A DNA stretch of 64,000 nucleotides from Saprospiraceae bacterium (GTDB taxonomy: Bacteria > Bacteroidota > Bacteroidia > Chitinophagales > Saprospiraceae): the NCBI GenBank assembly GCA_016716185.1, contig JADJWV010000001.1, positions 248,001-312,000 of the forward strand. Direction: 5' to 3'. A model generated the notes under the pieces. It saw only the letters and a program-made list of their open reading frames with translations, did no database searches and had not been told where the DNA came from. Of the stretch, positions 27,158 through 36,191 are shown in pieces. Both the position numbers and the translations under genes were made by a program. Numbering within the stretch: the stretch's first letter is position 1; every line of letters begins with the position of its first letter.

Positions 27158-28528
27158 ATGAGTCGCAGGGCAATATGGATCGTCATCGGATTAATGGCTA
27201 TCGCTTTAGTGGGTACCGCCATCGTTCAGTTGTATTGGATCAACTGGTCTGTAAACCTTAAAGAAGAACAATTCAACGAAAGCATTATCGCTTCCTTGCA
27301 TCGTGTTGCCGCCAAACTGGAGAAACACGATCCCAGTATTAATTTCACTTCCACATTTTTACTGGAAGAATGGAATGAAAAACAAAAGCAGATCGAACTC
27401 ATCGATCGGGAGATCCGTCTTCAAAAATTTCCTCTTGAAAAAAGAATTGACCCACTTTTTTTGCGCAAGATCCTGATGCAGGAATTCGATGACATGAATC
27501 TCGACCTGGATTATTCTTTCGGAGTGTTTGATAATTTCCGCAATCGCATGATCATCCTCAACGGTTTTTACCAGGCTGATGTTGGCGAACATACCCGCGC
27601 ATCCGATCCGGGAATTTCCATAGAAACTTTGTTGCAGAATTCAGAATACGAAGTTGCATTATTCACCAGTATTTCAGGGAGTCCGGGAAGTTTAAAGATT
27701 TTTTTTCCCAGTAAAACAACCTGGTTATGGCGATCCGTTTGGCCGCTTGCAGTGCTGGGTTTATTATTGATCATACTAATCGTAGCCTGTTTTTCTTATG
27801 TAGTCCTTGTGATTTTCCGGCAGAAAAAATTGTCAGAAATCAAAAATGATTTTGTAAACAACATGACCCATGAATTCAAAACCCCGATTGCAACCATTTC
27901 TCTTGCTTCTGATTCTATAAATAGTCCGGCAATCATCAATGCGCCCGACAAGATCAGACGCTTTGTGGATATCATCAAACAGGAAAACCGCCGTATGCTG
28001 AGCCAGGTCGAAAAAGTTTTGCAAATGGCTTTACTCGACAAACACGATTTTAAACTCAACCTGAAGGAGTTGAACCTTCACGACATCATCAATCAGGCCG
28101 TTTCCAATATCGACCTTCAGGTACAGCAACGGGATGGGCAACTCGAAACCAAACTGGAAGCGCTCAACTTCAAGGTGATGGGTGATTCTGTTCACATGAC
28201 CAACATCATTTACAATCTTCTCGACAACGCCAATAAATACAGTCCCGATAAACCCGAAATTATCATCGCGACCCGGAATAAAGGGCATTTTATTGAAGTG
28301 AGCGTTTCTGACAAAGGAATCGGAATGAACCGGGAATCTCAAAAATTGGTATTCGAAAAATTTTACCGTGTACCGACAGGAAACCTTCACGATGTGAAAG
28401 GTTTCGGACTTGGATTGAGTTATGTAAAGGCCATGGTCATTGCCCACAATGGAAAAGTAGATCTGCAAAGTGAACTGGGGAAGGGAAGTACGTTTACCTT
28501 GACGTTTCCGTTAGCACCTCACCCCTAA
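27158..28528 (+). CDS. two-component sensor histidine kinase
   Basis: A 456-aa membrane kinase. ATG 27158 starts just before the first membrane helix (about 6-26); a TTG at 27143 is a weaker option. The sensory domain is periplasmic (about 27-180), followed by a second helix (about 190-213). The HisKA motif is NNMTHEFKTPIATISL. The ATP-binding N box is YNLLDNANKYS, followed by DKGIGMN and GFGLGLSYV. The last residues and the stop codon are encoded by the start of a repeat (28517). It pairs with the OmpR-type regulator that follows. The signal is unknown. Confidence 0.9.
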   Translation: MSRRAIWIVIGLMAIALVGTAIVQLYWINWSVNLKEEQFNESIIASLHRVAAKLEKHDPSINFTSTFLLEEWNEKQKQIELIDREIRLQKFPLEKRIDPLFLRKILMQEFDDMNLDLDYSFGVFDNFRNRMIILNGFYQADVGEHTRASDPGISIETLLQNSEYEVALFTSISGSPGSLKIFFPSKTTWLWRSVWPLAVLGLLLIILIVACFSYVVLVIFRQKKLSEIKNDFVNNMTHEFKTPIATISLASDSINSPAIINAPDKIRRFVDIIKQENRRMLSQVEKVLQMALLDKHDFKLNLKELNLHDIINQAVSNIDLQVQQRDGQLETKLEALNFKVMGDSVHMTNIIYNLLDNANKYSPDKPEIIIATRNKGHFIEVSVSDKGIGMNRESQKLVFEKFYRVPTGNLHDVKGFGLGLSYVKAMVIAHNGKVDLQSELGKGSTFTLTFPLAPHP

Positions 28529-28567
28529 CCCCTCTCCACGGGCGTGGAAGAAGGACCAGGGGTGAGG
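28517..28567 (+). repeat. inverted repeat overlapping a stop codon
   Basis: CCTCACCCCT and AGGGGTGAGG form a 10-bp stem around a 31-base loop; the left arm supplies the last codons and TAA stop of the kinase. Elements of this CCTCACCCCTAACCCC kind occur widely as dispersed repeats in bacteria. It could act as a terminator or stabilising 3' structure between the kinase and regulator genes. Confidence 0.6.
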
Positions 28568-28679
28568 CCAACAATATTGATAATCAATCAACTACACCTC
28601 CAATCCCGAAATTGTTAAAATTTTAAGCTTTCCTTAATTACATTTTAACACTCCAAACGTTCTAAAGTATGAAAAACCT

Positions 28680-29435
28680 ATGCGTATGGCAAGTCAAACA
28701 GATACTCAAGTAGCTACAAAAATTTTACTGGTCGAGGATGACCGCAATTTTGGGGATGTCCTTCGCTCTTACCTCGAAATGCATGGTTACGAAGTGGACC
28801 TGGCTATCGATGGAATTGAGGGTTATGAAAAATATCGCCGGGGGCAGTACGACCTTTGCATTCTGGATGTCATGATGCCGCGAAAAGACGGCTTTGCGTT
28901 GGCCAAGGATATCCGTTCTAAGAATTCTGAGGTGCCTATCATATTTCTCACTGCCAAAACTTTGAAAGAAGATATTCTGGAAGGGTTTCGGATTGGTGCC
29001 GACGATTATGTAACCAAACCGTTCAATTCTGAAGAGTTGCTGTTTCGCGTACAGGCTATTCTCAAAAGAACCATTAAAAAAGACGATCCTGAAGATGATA
29101 CTGCTGAATACACCATCGGAAAATACAGTTTCAATTTTCCATTACGCGTGCTTTACCTGAAAGAAAATGAGGAGATCACAGAAAAAATAAAATTATCTCC
29201 CAAAGAAGCACTTTTGTTGCGCATGTTTACCCAATACCGCAACAACATCCTGCCGCGGTCTGAAGCGCTCAGCAAGATCTGGGGCGAAGACAATTACTTC
29301 ACTGCAAGAAGTATGGATGTGTTTGTGACAAAACTGCGCAAGTACCTTTCCAAAGATGAAAACATCGAAATTGTCAACATTCATGGCAATGGGTTCAGGA
29401 TGATCATTAAAGGAGAGGAGGGATCGGAACTTTGA
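28680..29435 (+). CDS. OmpR-family response regulator
   Basis: A 251-aa protein. The receiver domain (about 14-128) has acidic pocket EDD and phosphoacceptor Asp in LCILDVMMPRKDG, the Thr in FLTAKT and Lys in YVTKPF. The C-terminal winged helix (about 145-240) has LSPKEALLLRMF and SMDVFVTKLRKYL, typical of OmpR/PhoB DNA-binding domains. It follows the kinase gene by 151 bases, so the two form one system. An ATG at 28686 is an alternative start. Confidence 0.92.
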   Translation: MRMASQTDTQVATKILLVEDDRNFGDVLRSYLEMHGYEVDLAIDGIEGYEKYRRGQYDLCILDVMMPRKDGFALAKDIRSKNSEVPIIFLTAKTLKEDILEGFRIGADDYVTKPFNSEELLFRVQAILKRTIKKDDPEDDTAEYTIGKYSFNFPLRVLYLKENEEITEKIKLSPKEALLLRMFTQYRNNILPRSEALSKIWGEDNYFTARSMDVFVTKLRKYLSKDENIEIVNIHGNGFRMIIKGEEGSEL

Positions 29436-29571
29436 GTGGCTAAAAAGTTTAAAGTTCGAAGCGTAAAGCGTAAATTTTTATCTTTTCGTTTATTTATTAA
29501 AATCAATTGTTGCATTTAAAGAAATCCTTTTATTTCGGGTACCTTTGAATGCTGATTTAGATTTAGATATG

Positions 29572-29738
29572 AAGGGCACTTCTAAAAATCCCCTTCATTT
29601 GAAACAATGGGTATTCATTGGTTTCAAGCCTCCTGCTCTTCGCTCCAATCCATTACAAACTAACATTCGTTAGTAGCAATTTATAAATAAATGATTGTTC
29701 TCATATGATCATTTAATGAAGGGGTGCATCTAAAATCC
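29572..29738 (+). repeat. IS-end-like repeats and palindrome in a gene-free stretch
   Basis: GGGCACTTCTAAAAATCCC (29574-29592) is an exact copy of the sequence near 987. A related GGGGTGCATCTAAAATCCC follows in direct orientation near 29720. Between them lies the palindrome ACTAAC ATTC GTTAGT (29659-29674). The whole stretch 29436-29806 has no credible gene and looks like scar sequence from related mobile elements. Confidence 0.45.
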
Positions 29739-29806
29739 CACTCGATTCATTTCACTCAACTCTGAAAAATTCTGTATTTTGCAATCCTTCTGGTACAATT
29801 TACAGG

Positions 29807-30703
29807 ATGCAAGGACAAATTACTGAACAGGACATTATTAAATATTACGACAGTTGTGAAAGCGACTACAGACTGCTGTGGCACCTTTCGGATCAGCAGG
29901 CCATGCATTATGGTTATTGGCACGAAGATACCGGTCTGCTCCGCGATGCGCTGAAAAATATGAATGCATTTGTCTTTTCAAAACTGGAGGTCCGGGATGG
30001 CGATCGCATCCTCGATGCGGGTTGTGGTGTAGGAGGAAGTGTCTTGTATGCGGCCCAGCATTGGAATTGCGAAGCCTGGGGCATCACCCTGAGTGATAAC
30101 CAGCGCTCAAAAGCGGTACAACATAGTAAAGACCGGAAGTTGTTGGGCAAGGCTCTGTTTTCTGTACAAAATTATTGTCAAACCAAATTCGAGGACGAAA
30201 GTTTTGATGGTGTTTACGGAATTGAGAGCATTTGCCATGCCAACGATAAATCGTTGTTTTTTAAAGAAGCATACAGGTTGCTGAAGCCGGGTGCCGGTTT
30301 GGTCGTCGCTGATTTCTTCAGAACCGAATTCAGCCGCAATCATCCGAAAAACAAGCTCATTACCAAATGGGCTGAGAGCTGGGCTATTCCCGATTTTTCA
30401 TATAGAAATCAATTTGTTGCCGATGCAGAAAATGCAGGACTTGAACCGGTTTCCGATGACCACATTACCAGGCATATTTATAAATCGGCACGCCGGTTGT
30501 ACTATTATTTTTTTCCAGGGCTGGTCTGCCATTTCCTGCTTTGGTGTATTGGAATGCGCAGCCGTGTTCAGGGAAAAAACATGTGGTCTACGTATTACCA
30601 ATACAAAAGTTTAAAAGCAGGACTGTGGGAGTACCGCGTCCTAAAATTTATTAAAAGGTCTGATCATGCTTCAACTCGAGTTGCCAAAAAGCCCCAAATT
30701 TGA
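29807..30703 (+). CDS. SAM-dependent methyltransferase, tocopherol/sterol type
   Basis: A 298-aa class I methyltransferase. Motif I is LDAGCGVGGS (about residues 69-78). FDGVYGIESICHA and LKPGAGLVVADFFRT resemble the gamma-tocopherol/sterol C-methyltransferase and coclaurine-type groups. The C-terminal quarter is aromatic and hydrophobic (RRLYYYFFPGLVCHFLLWC), consistent with a lipid-like or quinone-like substrate. Its 3' end overlaps the start of the giant kinase gene by about 38 bases, so it begins the signalling operon. The substrate is not assignable. Confidence 0.8.
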   Translation: MQGQITEQDIIKYYDSCESDYRLLWHLSDQQAMHYGYWHEDTGLLRDALKNMNAFVFSKLEVRDGDRILDAGCGVGGSVLYAAQHWNCEAWGITLSDNQRSKAVQHSKDRKLLGKALFSVQNYCQTKFEDESFDGVYGIESICHANDKSLFFKEAYRLLKPGAGLVVADFFRTEFSRNHPKNKLITKWAESWAIPDFSYRNQFVADAENAGLEPVSDDHITRHIYKSARRLYYYFFPGLVCHFLLWCIGMRSRVQGKNMWSTYYQYKSLKAGLWEYRVLKFIKRSDHASTRVAKKPQI

Positions 30704-31670
30704 AACATTCAGTTGCAAGTATTTTGAAATGCAACCACAGGGCTACAATTCTAAAATCCTTGCCCAAGTGCTTAAGGAGACCGAGCCTAGTCTGGATGAT
30801 ATGGTCTATCTCAAAAACGATTTTGAGGTCAATCAATCCATAAATACCGAATACAGCATGAAAGCCCTGGACATGGTTCTTACGCAATCGGGCTTTGTGG
30901 TGTTTAAAGAATATTTTGACGGCATCCCACTGGTCAATTACATCAGCAATAAAGAATTTACGGTCCCTTTGTTTTTGCAACTTGCAATCCGCCTGACCCA
31001 ATTGCTGAAGGAATTGCATCAACGAAGAATTCTGGTAAAGGAATTTATCATCGAAGATATTTTGATCTCTCCCGAAACCCTGGAAATGAAAATGTGTACG
31101 CTTGGATCTGCCAGCAGGGTTCTCAGGGAACGTCCCGAATTTAATTCTGAATTCAATTACTACGGCCCGTTGTGGCATATCGCGCCGGAACAAACAGGAA
31201 GGGTGGGGCGCACTGTAGACTACCGTTCAGATTATTATGCGTTGGGAGTGATCTTGTACCAGGTGCTTTGTTGGAGAAAGCCATTTAATTATACGGATTA
31301 TCTCGAACTCATCCATGCCCACATCGCCAAACGACCCATCGAGCCTCGACAGGTGAGGCCCAACATTCCGCAGATCATCAGCGACATCGTGATGAAACTG
31401 ATGGCGAAAAACTCGGAAGATCGATATCAGGGAGAAGAAGGAATTCTTGCAGATCTGGAATTGTGCATGCGTAAGTGGCAACAGCATGGCAATATAGAAG
31501 CATTCACATTGGGAGAAAAAGATTGTTCGAGTTTGTTTTCATTCTCTGAAAAACTTTATGGACGAAATAAAGAGCTCGATCAACTTCTCAAAGCCTGGGG
31601 AAATATCAATTCAACCCATCTTGAGTTGTTTTTGGTTTCCGATATTCGGGTATTGGCAAAACCCGATTGA
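30666..31670 (+). CDS. fragment 1: Ser/Thr kinase-like domain
   Basis: A 334-aa frame with a protein-kinase-like fold: a degenerate N-lobe with VVFKEYFDGIPL, the conserved GPLWHIAPEQTGR (APE-type motif) and YRSDYYALGVILYQVL (subdomain IX). The catalytic-loop region reads LVKEFIIEDILI, lacking the usual HRD, so kinase activity is doubtful. The frame breaks in the following ATPase Walker A motif. Confidence 0.7.
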   Translation: MLQLELPKSPKFETFSCKYFEMQPQGYNSKILAQVLKETEPSLDDMVYLKNDFEVNQSINTEYSMKALDMVLTQSGFVVFKEYFDGIPLVNYISNKEFTVPLFLQLAIRLTQLLKELHQRRILVKEFIIEDILISPETLEMKMCTLGSASRVLRERPEFNSEFNYYGPLWHIAPEQTGRVGRTVDYRSDYYALGVILYQVLCWRKPFNYTDYLELIHAHIAKRPIEPRQVRPNIPQIISDIVMKLMAKNSEDRYQGEEGILADLELCMRKWQQHGNIEAFTLGEKDCSSLFSFSEKLYGRNKELDQLLKAWGNINSTHLELFLVSDIRVLAKPD

Positions 31671-34216
31671 TCAGTGAAATACGGAAACCGGTAATCGAAG
31701 CGAATGGATATTTTATCAGTGGAAAATTCAATCAATTTACCAAAGAATATCCTTATAGCGCCTTCGCCAGTGCATTCAACCAATTGCTCCAACAAATGCT
31801 GAGCGAAAGTGATGAGCAATTGACTGTCTGGAAAAATCTGATCTCCAAAGCTGTGGACTCGCATGGGGCTCTGATGACCGGTCTTATGTCAGACCTCGAA
31901 AAACTCATCGGTCCACAACCAAGCAGTCCGGATCTTGGAGCGCTCGAAGGCAAGCGAAGATTTCTCAACACGTTTTTAAATTTTCTGTCTGTCATTCCGC
32001 AAAACGGAAAAACACTGGTCATTTTCCTGGATGATCTGCAATGGGCCGATTCAGGATCTTTGGAATTGCTGTCAGCAATGGTATCCAGTCATTTGAATAA
32101 TATTTTTCTGATTGGAGCGTACCGGGATAACGAAGTTGATGCTGCTCACCCTCTTTCGATGACTTTGCATCATCTCGAAAAAGAATATAAACACAACATT
32201 CATAAGCTCAAACTTTCGGAACTCGATCTCAAAAACGTCAATGAACTGATTGCAGATTCGCTTCGCATGAGCACTCAGGCAACTGTACCACTCGCCAGGG
32301 AAGTGATGCGGAGAACCCGGGGAAATCCGTTTTTTGTAAAACAATTCATCGAAAAACTCATCGAAGAAAAAATCATCACTTTCGATCGCGAATTGTTATG
32401 CTGGGTCTATGACCTGGGAGCCATCGGTAACATGGAGCTGTCTGAATATGTCGTGGACCTCATTCTGGGGAAACTCAAAAAAATGTCGGGACCGGCACAG
32501 GAAATTATCCAACTCGCTTCATGTATAGGAAATACGTTTGATCTGGATACCTTAATGCTTGTCACAAAACAAACCAAAGAGAATTGTGCCGAACATTTGC
32601 AGGAGATCATTTCCAATGAGTTTATCAGTCCGATTGGCAGCTGGCAAAAATTTCACAGCGATGCGTTGTGGAATAATTTCAGCTTTTACAATCAGAAACC
32701 CAATTATCTTTTCCGTTTTCAGCACGATAGAATTCAGCAGGCGGCATACAATATGCTTTCTGAAGAGGCCCGTAAAGCGATGCATCTCCATATTGGAAAA
32801 CTGATGCTGGAAAAAACAGATCCATCCGAGCTCGAAGAACAATTGTTTGATGTCCTCAACCACTTCAACATTGCTCATGATATTCTCAGCAATCCGGACG
32901 AAAAAATCCGACTGGCAGAACTGAATCTCAAAGCGGGAAGAAGGGCTTTAAAAAATAATGCAATCAGACCTGCAGAAAACTATTTTAAAACAGGGATGCA
33001 TCTGGTAACAGGTCAAAAAAATACGGAGTTGTTTAAATCGTTGTTGATCAGCAGATCTGAATGCGAATATCTTTTAGGCAATTACGATGCATCAGAAAAA
33101 CTTTTCGACGAAGCCCTGAACGAAGCTGAAACCCATTTGGTCAAAGCCGATATTCTTTCGCGAAAAATGGCCTTGTATGAAAATACACAGCGCCACGAGA
33201 AAGCCCTGGAAGCTGCCAAGCAAGGATTAAAATTGCTGGGCATGAATTTGCCTCTGAATGCTGGTCCTTTGCATGTCATGAAGGAATTGCTGACGGTAAA
33301 GTTTAATCTCCGCAATAAATCAACTCAGCAACTGCTGGAAAACAGGAATATGGAGGATGCAGAAAAAATCCTGACCATGAAAATCCTGATGAATCTCTGG
33401 GGGCCTTGTTATTTATTGCAAAAACAAAATCTTCTGGCGTTTAAGATTCTGCGAATGGTCAATCTTTCCGTCAAACATGGAAATTCCATTGAATCGGCTT
33501 TGGCTTATGCCTTTTATGGATATGTAATCAGCGCACAGCTGGGCGATTACAAAAACGGATATTCATTTGCGCGTTTGGGTATGGCTCTGAACGAAAAATT
33601 CAAAGACAAAAGCCTGCGATCAAAAGTTATGGTTATCGCTGAAGGTTGTGTCGCTCATTGGAGGGCTCCCTTCAAAAACTACCTTCAAAATTTAAGAGAA
33701 GCCCATCAGGTTGGACTCGAGTTCAACGATATTATATATGCCGGCTACGCACTTAGTTTCGTCAATCGCAGTCAGATCCTGATGGGCGAAGAATTAAACA
33801 GTGTTTACGAAAAATTAAGGGGTTATATAAGATTTGCATTAAACATCCAGTCGAGCATTTCATATCACCAGATGCTGGCCTGGGCCCGGGTGCTCACCGA
33901 TCTGCGGGACATTCTACCAGATGACCAGGTATTTGGCGAATTGCTGCAAGATGAAGATCATTTGCGTTGCCTGGAGAAAATGTCAGCTGAGCAGAATCTG
34001 CCGTTGCCCATTGCCAATTACCATACCGCAAAAGCATTTTACCATTGTCTGCTGGGAGAATTTCAGAAAGCTTCTGAGCATGCTGAGCAAGCTGTTCCGC
34101 TTATGGCTGCCGTTTTAGGATTGCCGGAATGGCCCGAGCAAAAAATTTTCATGCTATTTGCTGCTAATGGTATGTTGCTGGAAGGAAAAAATTGCAACGC
34201 AAACAAGAAAAGATAA
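31667..34216 (+). CDS. fragment 2: AAA ATPase and TPR region
   Basis: An 849-aa frame beginning just after the Walker A break. It contains the Walker B-like VIFLDDLQWAD, the sensor region LIGAYRDNEV and RRTRGNPFFVKQF, typical of AAA_16 signalling ATPases of the STAND type. From about residue 380 it is helical with TPR-like repeats (AENYFKTGMHL, EKALEAAKQGLKLLG, KASEHAEQAVPL). It ends where one A is missing from a run. Confidence 0.7.
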   Translation: MISEIRKPVIEANGYFISGKFNQFTKEYPYSAFASAFNQLLQQMLSESDEQLTVWKNLISKAVDSHGALMTGLMSDLEKLIGPQPSSPDLGALEGKRRFLNTFLNFLSVIPQNGKTLVIFLDDLQWADSGSLELLSAMVSSHLNNIFLIGAYRDNEVDAAHPLSMTLHHLEKEYKHNIHKLKLSELDLKNVNELIADSLRMSTQATVPLAREVMRRTRGNPFFVKQFIEKLIEEKIITFDRELLCWVYDLGAIGNMELSEYVVDLILGKLKKMSGPAQEIIQLASCIGNTFDLDTLMLVTKQTKENCAEHLQEIISNEFISPIGSWQKFHSDALWNNFSFYNQKPNYLFRFQHDRIQQAAYNMLSEEARKAMHLHIGKLMLEKTDPSELEEQLFDVLNHFNIAHDILSNPDEKIRLAELNLKAGRRALKNNAIRPAENYFKTGMHLVTGQKNTELFKSLLISRSECEYLLGNYDASEKLFDEALNEAETHLVKADILSRKMALYENTQRHEKALEAAKQGLKLLGMNLPLNAGPLHVMKELLTVKFNLRNKSTQQLLENRNMEDAEKILTMKILMNLWGPCYLLQKQNLLAFKILRMVNLSVKHGNSIESALAYAFYGYVISAQLGDYKNGYSFARLGMALNEKFKDKSLRSKVMVIAEGCVAHWRAPFKNYLQNLREAHQVGLEFNDIIYAGYALSFVNRSQILMGEELNSVYEKLRGYIRFALNIQSSISYHQMLAWARVLTDLRDILPDDQVFGELLQDEDHLRCLEKMSAEQNLPLPIANYHTAKAFYHCLLGEFQKASEHAEQAVPLMAAVLGLPEWPEQKIFMLFAANGMLLEGKNCNANKKR

Positions 34217-34587
34217 GGAAACAGCAACTGGCCCAATTGGAGAAATGGGCTGAGAATTCTCCATCCAATTACGGAGCGAAATTCGAATTGGCTCAGGCAG
34301 AAGATGATTTGATCTGTGGAAATGATTCAGAGGCGATGAAACATTTTGAATTGGCGGTGAGTCTGGCCAAGGAAAACCAAATGAGTTACATGAGTGCCTA
34401 TATCGCTGAGCGCATGGCCGCTATGTATTTCAACAGGAATGAACAGGACAAGGCTATGAATCAACTTCGATTTGCTTTGCTCGAATATCAAAAATGGGGA
34501 GCGGCGCGTAAAGTCAAATCACTGAATGCCAGATTTACTTTTCTGAGTTCCGATACAAAAGAGGGAAATCCAAACAAGGAGCCATAA
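34192..34587 (+). CDS. fragment 3: end of the TPR region
   Basis: A 131-aa frame of helical repeats (AMKHFELAVSLAKEN, AMNQLRFALLEYQKWGA) that continues the TPR-like array after the second frameshift. A third shift near 34557 moves the reading into the GAF-cyclase frame. It is unlikely to be a separate gene. Confidence 0.5.
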   Translation: MQRKQEKIRKQQLAQLEKWAENSPSNYGAKFELAQAEDDLICGNDSEAMKHFELAVSLAKENQMSYMSAYIAERMAAMYFNRNEQDKAMNQLRFALLEYQKWGAARKVKSLNARFTFLSSDTKEGNPNKEP

Positions 34588-34616
34588 GCTCCTCTTCTTT
34601 AGATCTTAAAAGTGTA

Positions 34617-35813
34617 ATGCAAGCTGCTGCCACGTTATCTGAGGAAGTAGTCTTTGAAAAATTACTCGAAAAATTGCTGATGGTTGTGATTGAAAATGCG
34701 GGTGCTCAAAATGCTTATTTTATCCGTTCTCGCAACAACACCTTATTCGTCGATGCAAGCAGTAAATTGCAAAATGCATTTACTTGCGAAATCAAATCGA
34801 TACCTATTAAAACTGTTGATGAAATTTCACATGCCATTATCAGAAAAGTTTTTCATACCGGAGAAGCGATTATCATTGAGGATGTTTCTCAGGACGTTAT
34901 GTTCAACCTGGATCCTCAACTAAAAATATCAAAAGCCAAGTCCGTATTGTGTATGCCCATTCTCAGTAAAGGGCAGTTAAGTGGCATCTTATATCTCGAC
35001 AACGATGCAAGTTCACATGTGTTTACTTTCGCACGGCTGGAGTTGTTGAAATTGCTGAGCGGACAAATGGCAGTTTCACTGGAAAACGCACAACTCTACC
35101 AAAACCTCGAACAAAAAGTAGATGAACGTACTGCAACCATTGCCCAGCAGAACGCAGCTCTGGAAAAGGAAAAGCATAAGACAGATTCTCTTTTATTAAA
35201 TATTCTCCCGGAAGAAATTGCAAATGAGTTAAAAGAAATTGGGTACAGCAAGCCTAAGAAGCACGATGAGGTCACCATCATGTTTACGGATTTTGAGGGT
35301 TTCACTTCAATGAGCGAAAAACTCAGCCCCGAAGAAGTCGTAGAAATTGTGGATCATCACTATAAAGCTTTTGATAAAATTGTTGCCAAATACAATATTG
35401 AAAAAATCAAAACCATAGGAGATGCCTATATGTGTGTGAGTGGTTTGCCCAGATATAAACCTGAACACGCATCGAACTGCATTCTAGCCGCATTTGAAAT
35501 TCTTGAATTTGTAAATAAATACAATTTGCAACGCCAAGAACATGGACTACCCTTCTGTGAGGTAAGAATAGGAATCCACACCGGCCCTGTAGTAGCAGGC
35601 GTCGTAGGACTCCACAAGTTTGCTTACGACATCTGGGGTGATTCTGTCAATACCGCTTCGCGAATGGAAAGTAGCGGGGCTCCCGGAAAAATAAATGTAT
35701 CTGTAGCCACTTATGAAAAAACCAGGGACCTCTTTCACTTTGAATACAGGGGAAAAATTACAATGAAACACAAAGGCGAACTGGATATGTATTTTGTTAC
35801 TCCAAACCAATAA
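34617..35813 (+). CDS. fragment 4: GAF domain and adenylate/guanylate cyclase
   Basis: A 398-aa frame. Residues 1-165 are a GAF domain (LLMVVIENAGAQNAYFI, SVLCMPILSKGQLSGILYLD). A short coiled coil (about 170-200) follows. Then comes a class III cyclase catalytic domain with VTIMFTDFEGFTSMSE (metal Asp), KTIGDAYMCVSG (second metal Asp region), EVRIGIHTGPVVAGVVG and YDIWGDSVNTASRME. The residues before the ATG here, in the same frame, read as a normal upstream linker, so 34617 is an internal Met of the intact protein. It makes cAMP or cGMP; which one cannot be told. Confidence 0.85.
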   Translation: MQAAATLSEEVVFEKLLEKLLMVVIENAGAQNAYFIRSRNNTLFVDASSKLQNAFTCEIKSIPIKTVDEISHAIIRKVFHTGEAIIIEDVSQDVMFNLDPQLKISKAKSVLCMPILSKGQLSGILYLDNDASSHVFTFARLELLKLLSGQMAVSLENAQLYQNLEQKVDERTATIAQQNAALEKEKHKTDSLLLNILPEEIANELKEIGYSKPKKHDEVTIMFTDFEGFTSMSEKLSPEEVVEIVDHHYKAFDKIVAKYNIEKIKTIGDAYMCVSGLPRYKPEHASNCILAAFEILEFVNKYNLQRQEHGLPFCEVRIGIHTGPVVAGVVGLHKFAYDIWGDSVNTASRMESSGAPGKINVSVATYEKTRDLFHFEYRGKITMKHKGELDMYFVTPNQ

Positions 35814-35822
35814 ACGATAACC

Positions 35823-36191
35823 ATGTCAGGAAGTAAATGGAACCAGGAATTTTTAGACCGCATGCGTCATACCGGAGATCCATTAGCGGATTGTGCTGCT
35901 AAGGCTCTGTGGGAAAATAAAAACAGTAAAGAGATCATTGATGAACTAAAAATCATCAGCCGCAACCACAAACTCGAACTTAAAGATTTTCCGAAGGAAG
36001 TAAGCGATTATTTCGGATCACTGAACACGTTGAAATATGCAATGAAGATCAGGAAAAGTTTGATCTGTCCGCAAAAATTTTCAACAACTATGGATTTTGT
36101 TATTGCGGACTCTTATTTTTCAAAGCCTTGCCGAAAGGGTATATGTGTCCGAAACCAGGACACGTGTTGGAGAGTACGAAGTTGCTTGTGA
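35823..36191 (+). CDS. fragment 1 of the MpaB-like protein
   Basis: The first 70 or so residues (MSGSKWNQEFLDRMRHTGDP to NTLKYA) are the true N-terminus. The rest of this 122-aa frame after about 36035 is out of frame and random-looking. Confidence 0.55.
   Translation: MSGSKWNQEFLDRMRHTGDPLADCAAKALWENKNSKEIIDELKIISRNHKLELKDFPKEVSDYFGSLNTLKYAMKIRKSLICPQKFSTTMDFVIADSYFSKPCRKGICVRNQDTCWRVRSCL

Larger units (their letters stand above)
30666..35813 (+). pseudogene. giant Ser/Thr kinase-AAA-TPR-GAF-cyclase gene, split by three frameshifts
   Basis: The four consecutive reading frames in this span read as one protein of about 1715 aa: N-terminal kinase-like domain, AAA_16-type ATPase, helical TPR-like region, GAF and class III nucleotide cyclase. 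Each junction is repaired by adding one base: a G after 31640, an A in the A run at 34186-34191, and probably an A in AAAA at 34557-34560. The first break falls inside the Walker A motif; with the base restored it reads GYSGIGKT. Because the halves are otherwise well preserved, either recent gene decay or assembly error could explain this. Confidence 0.8.
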
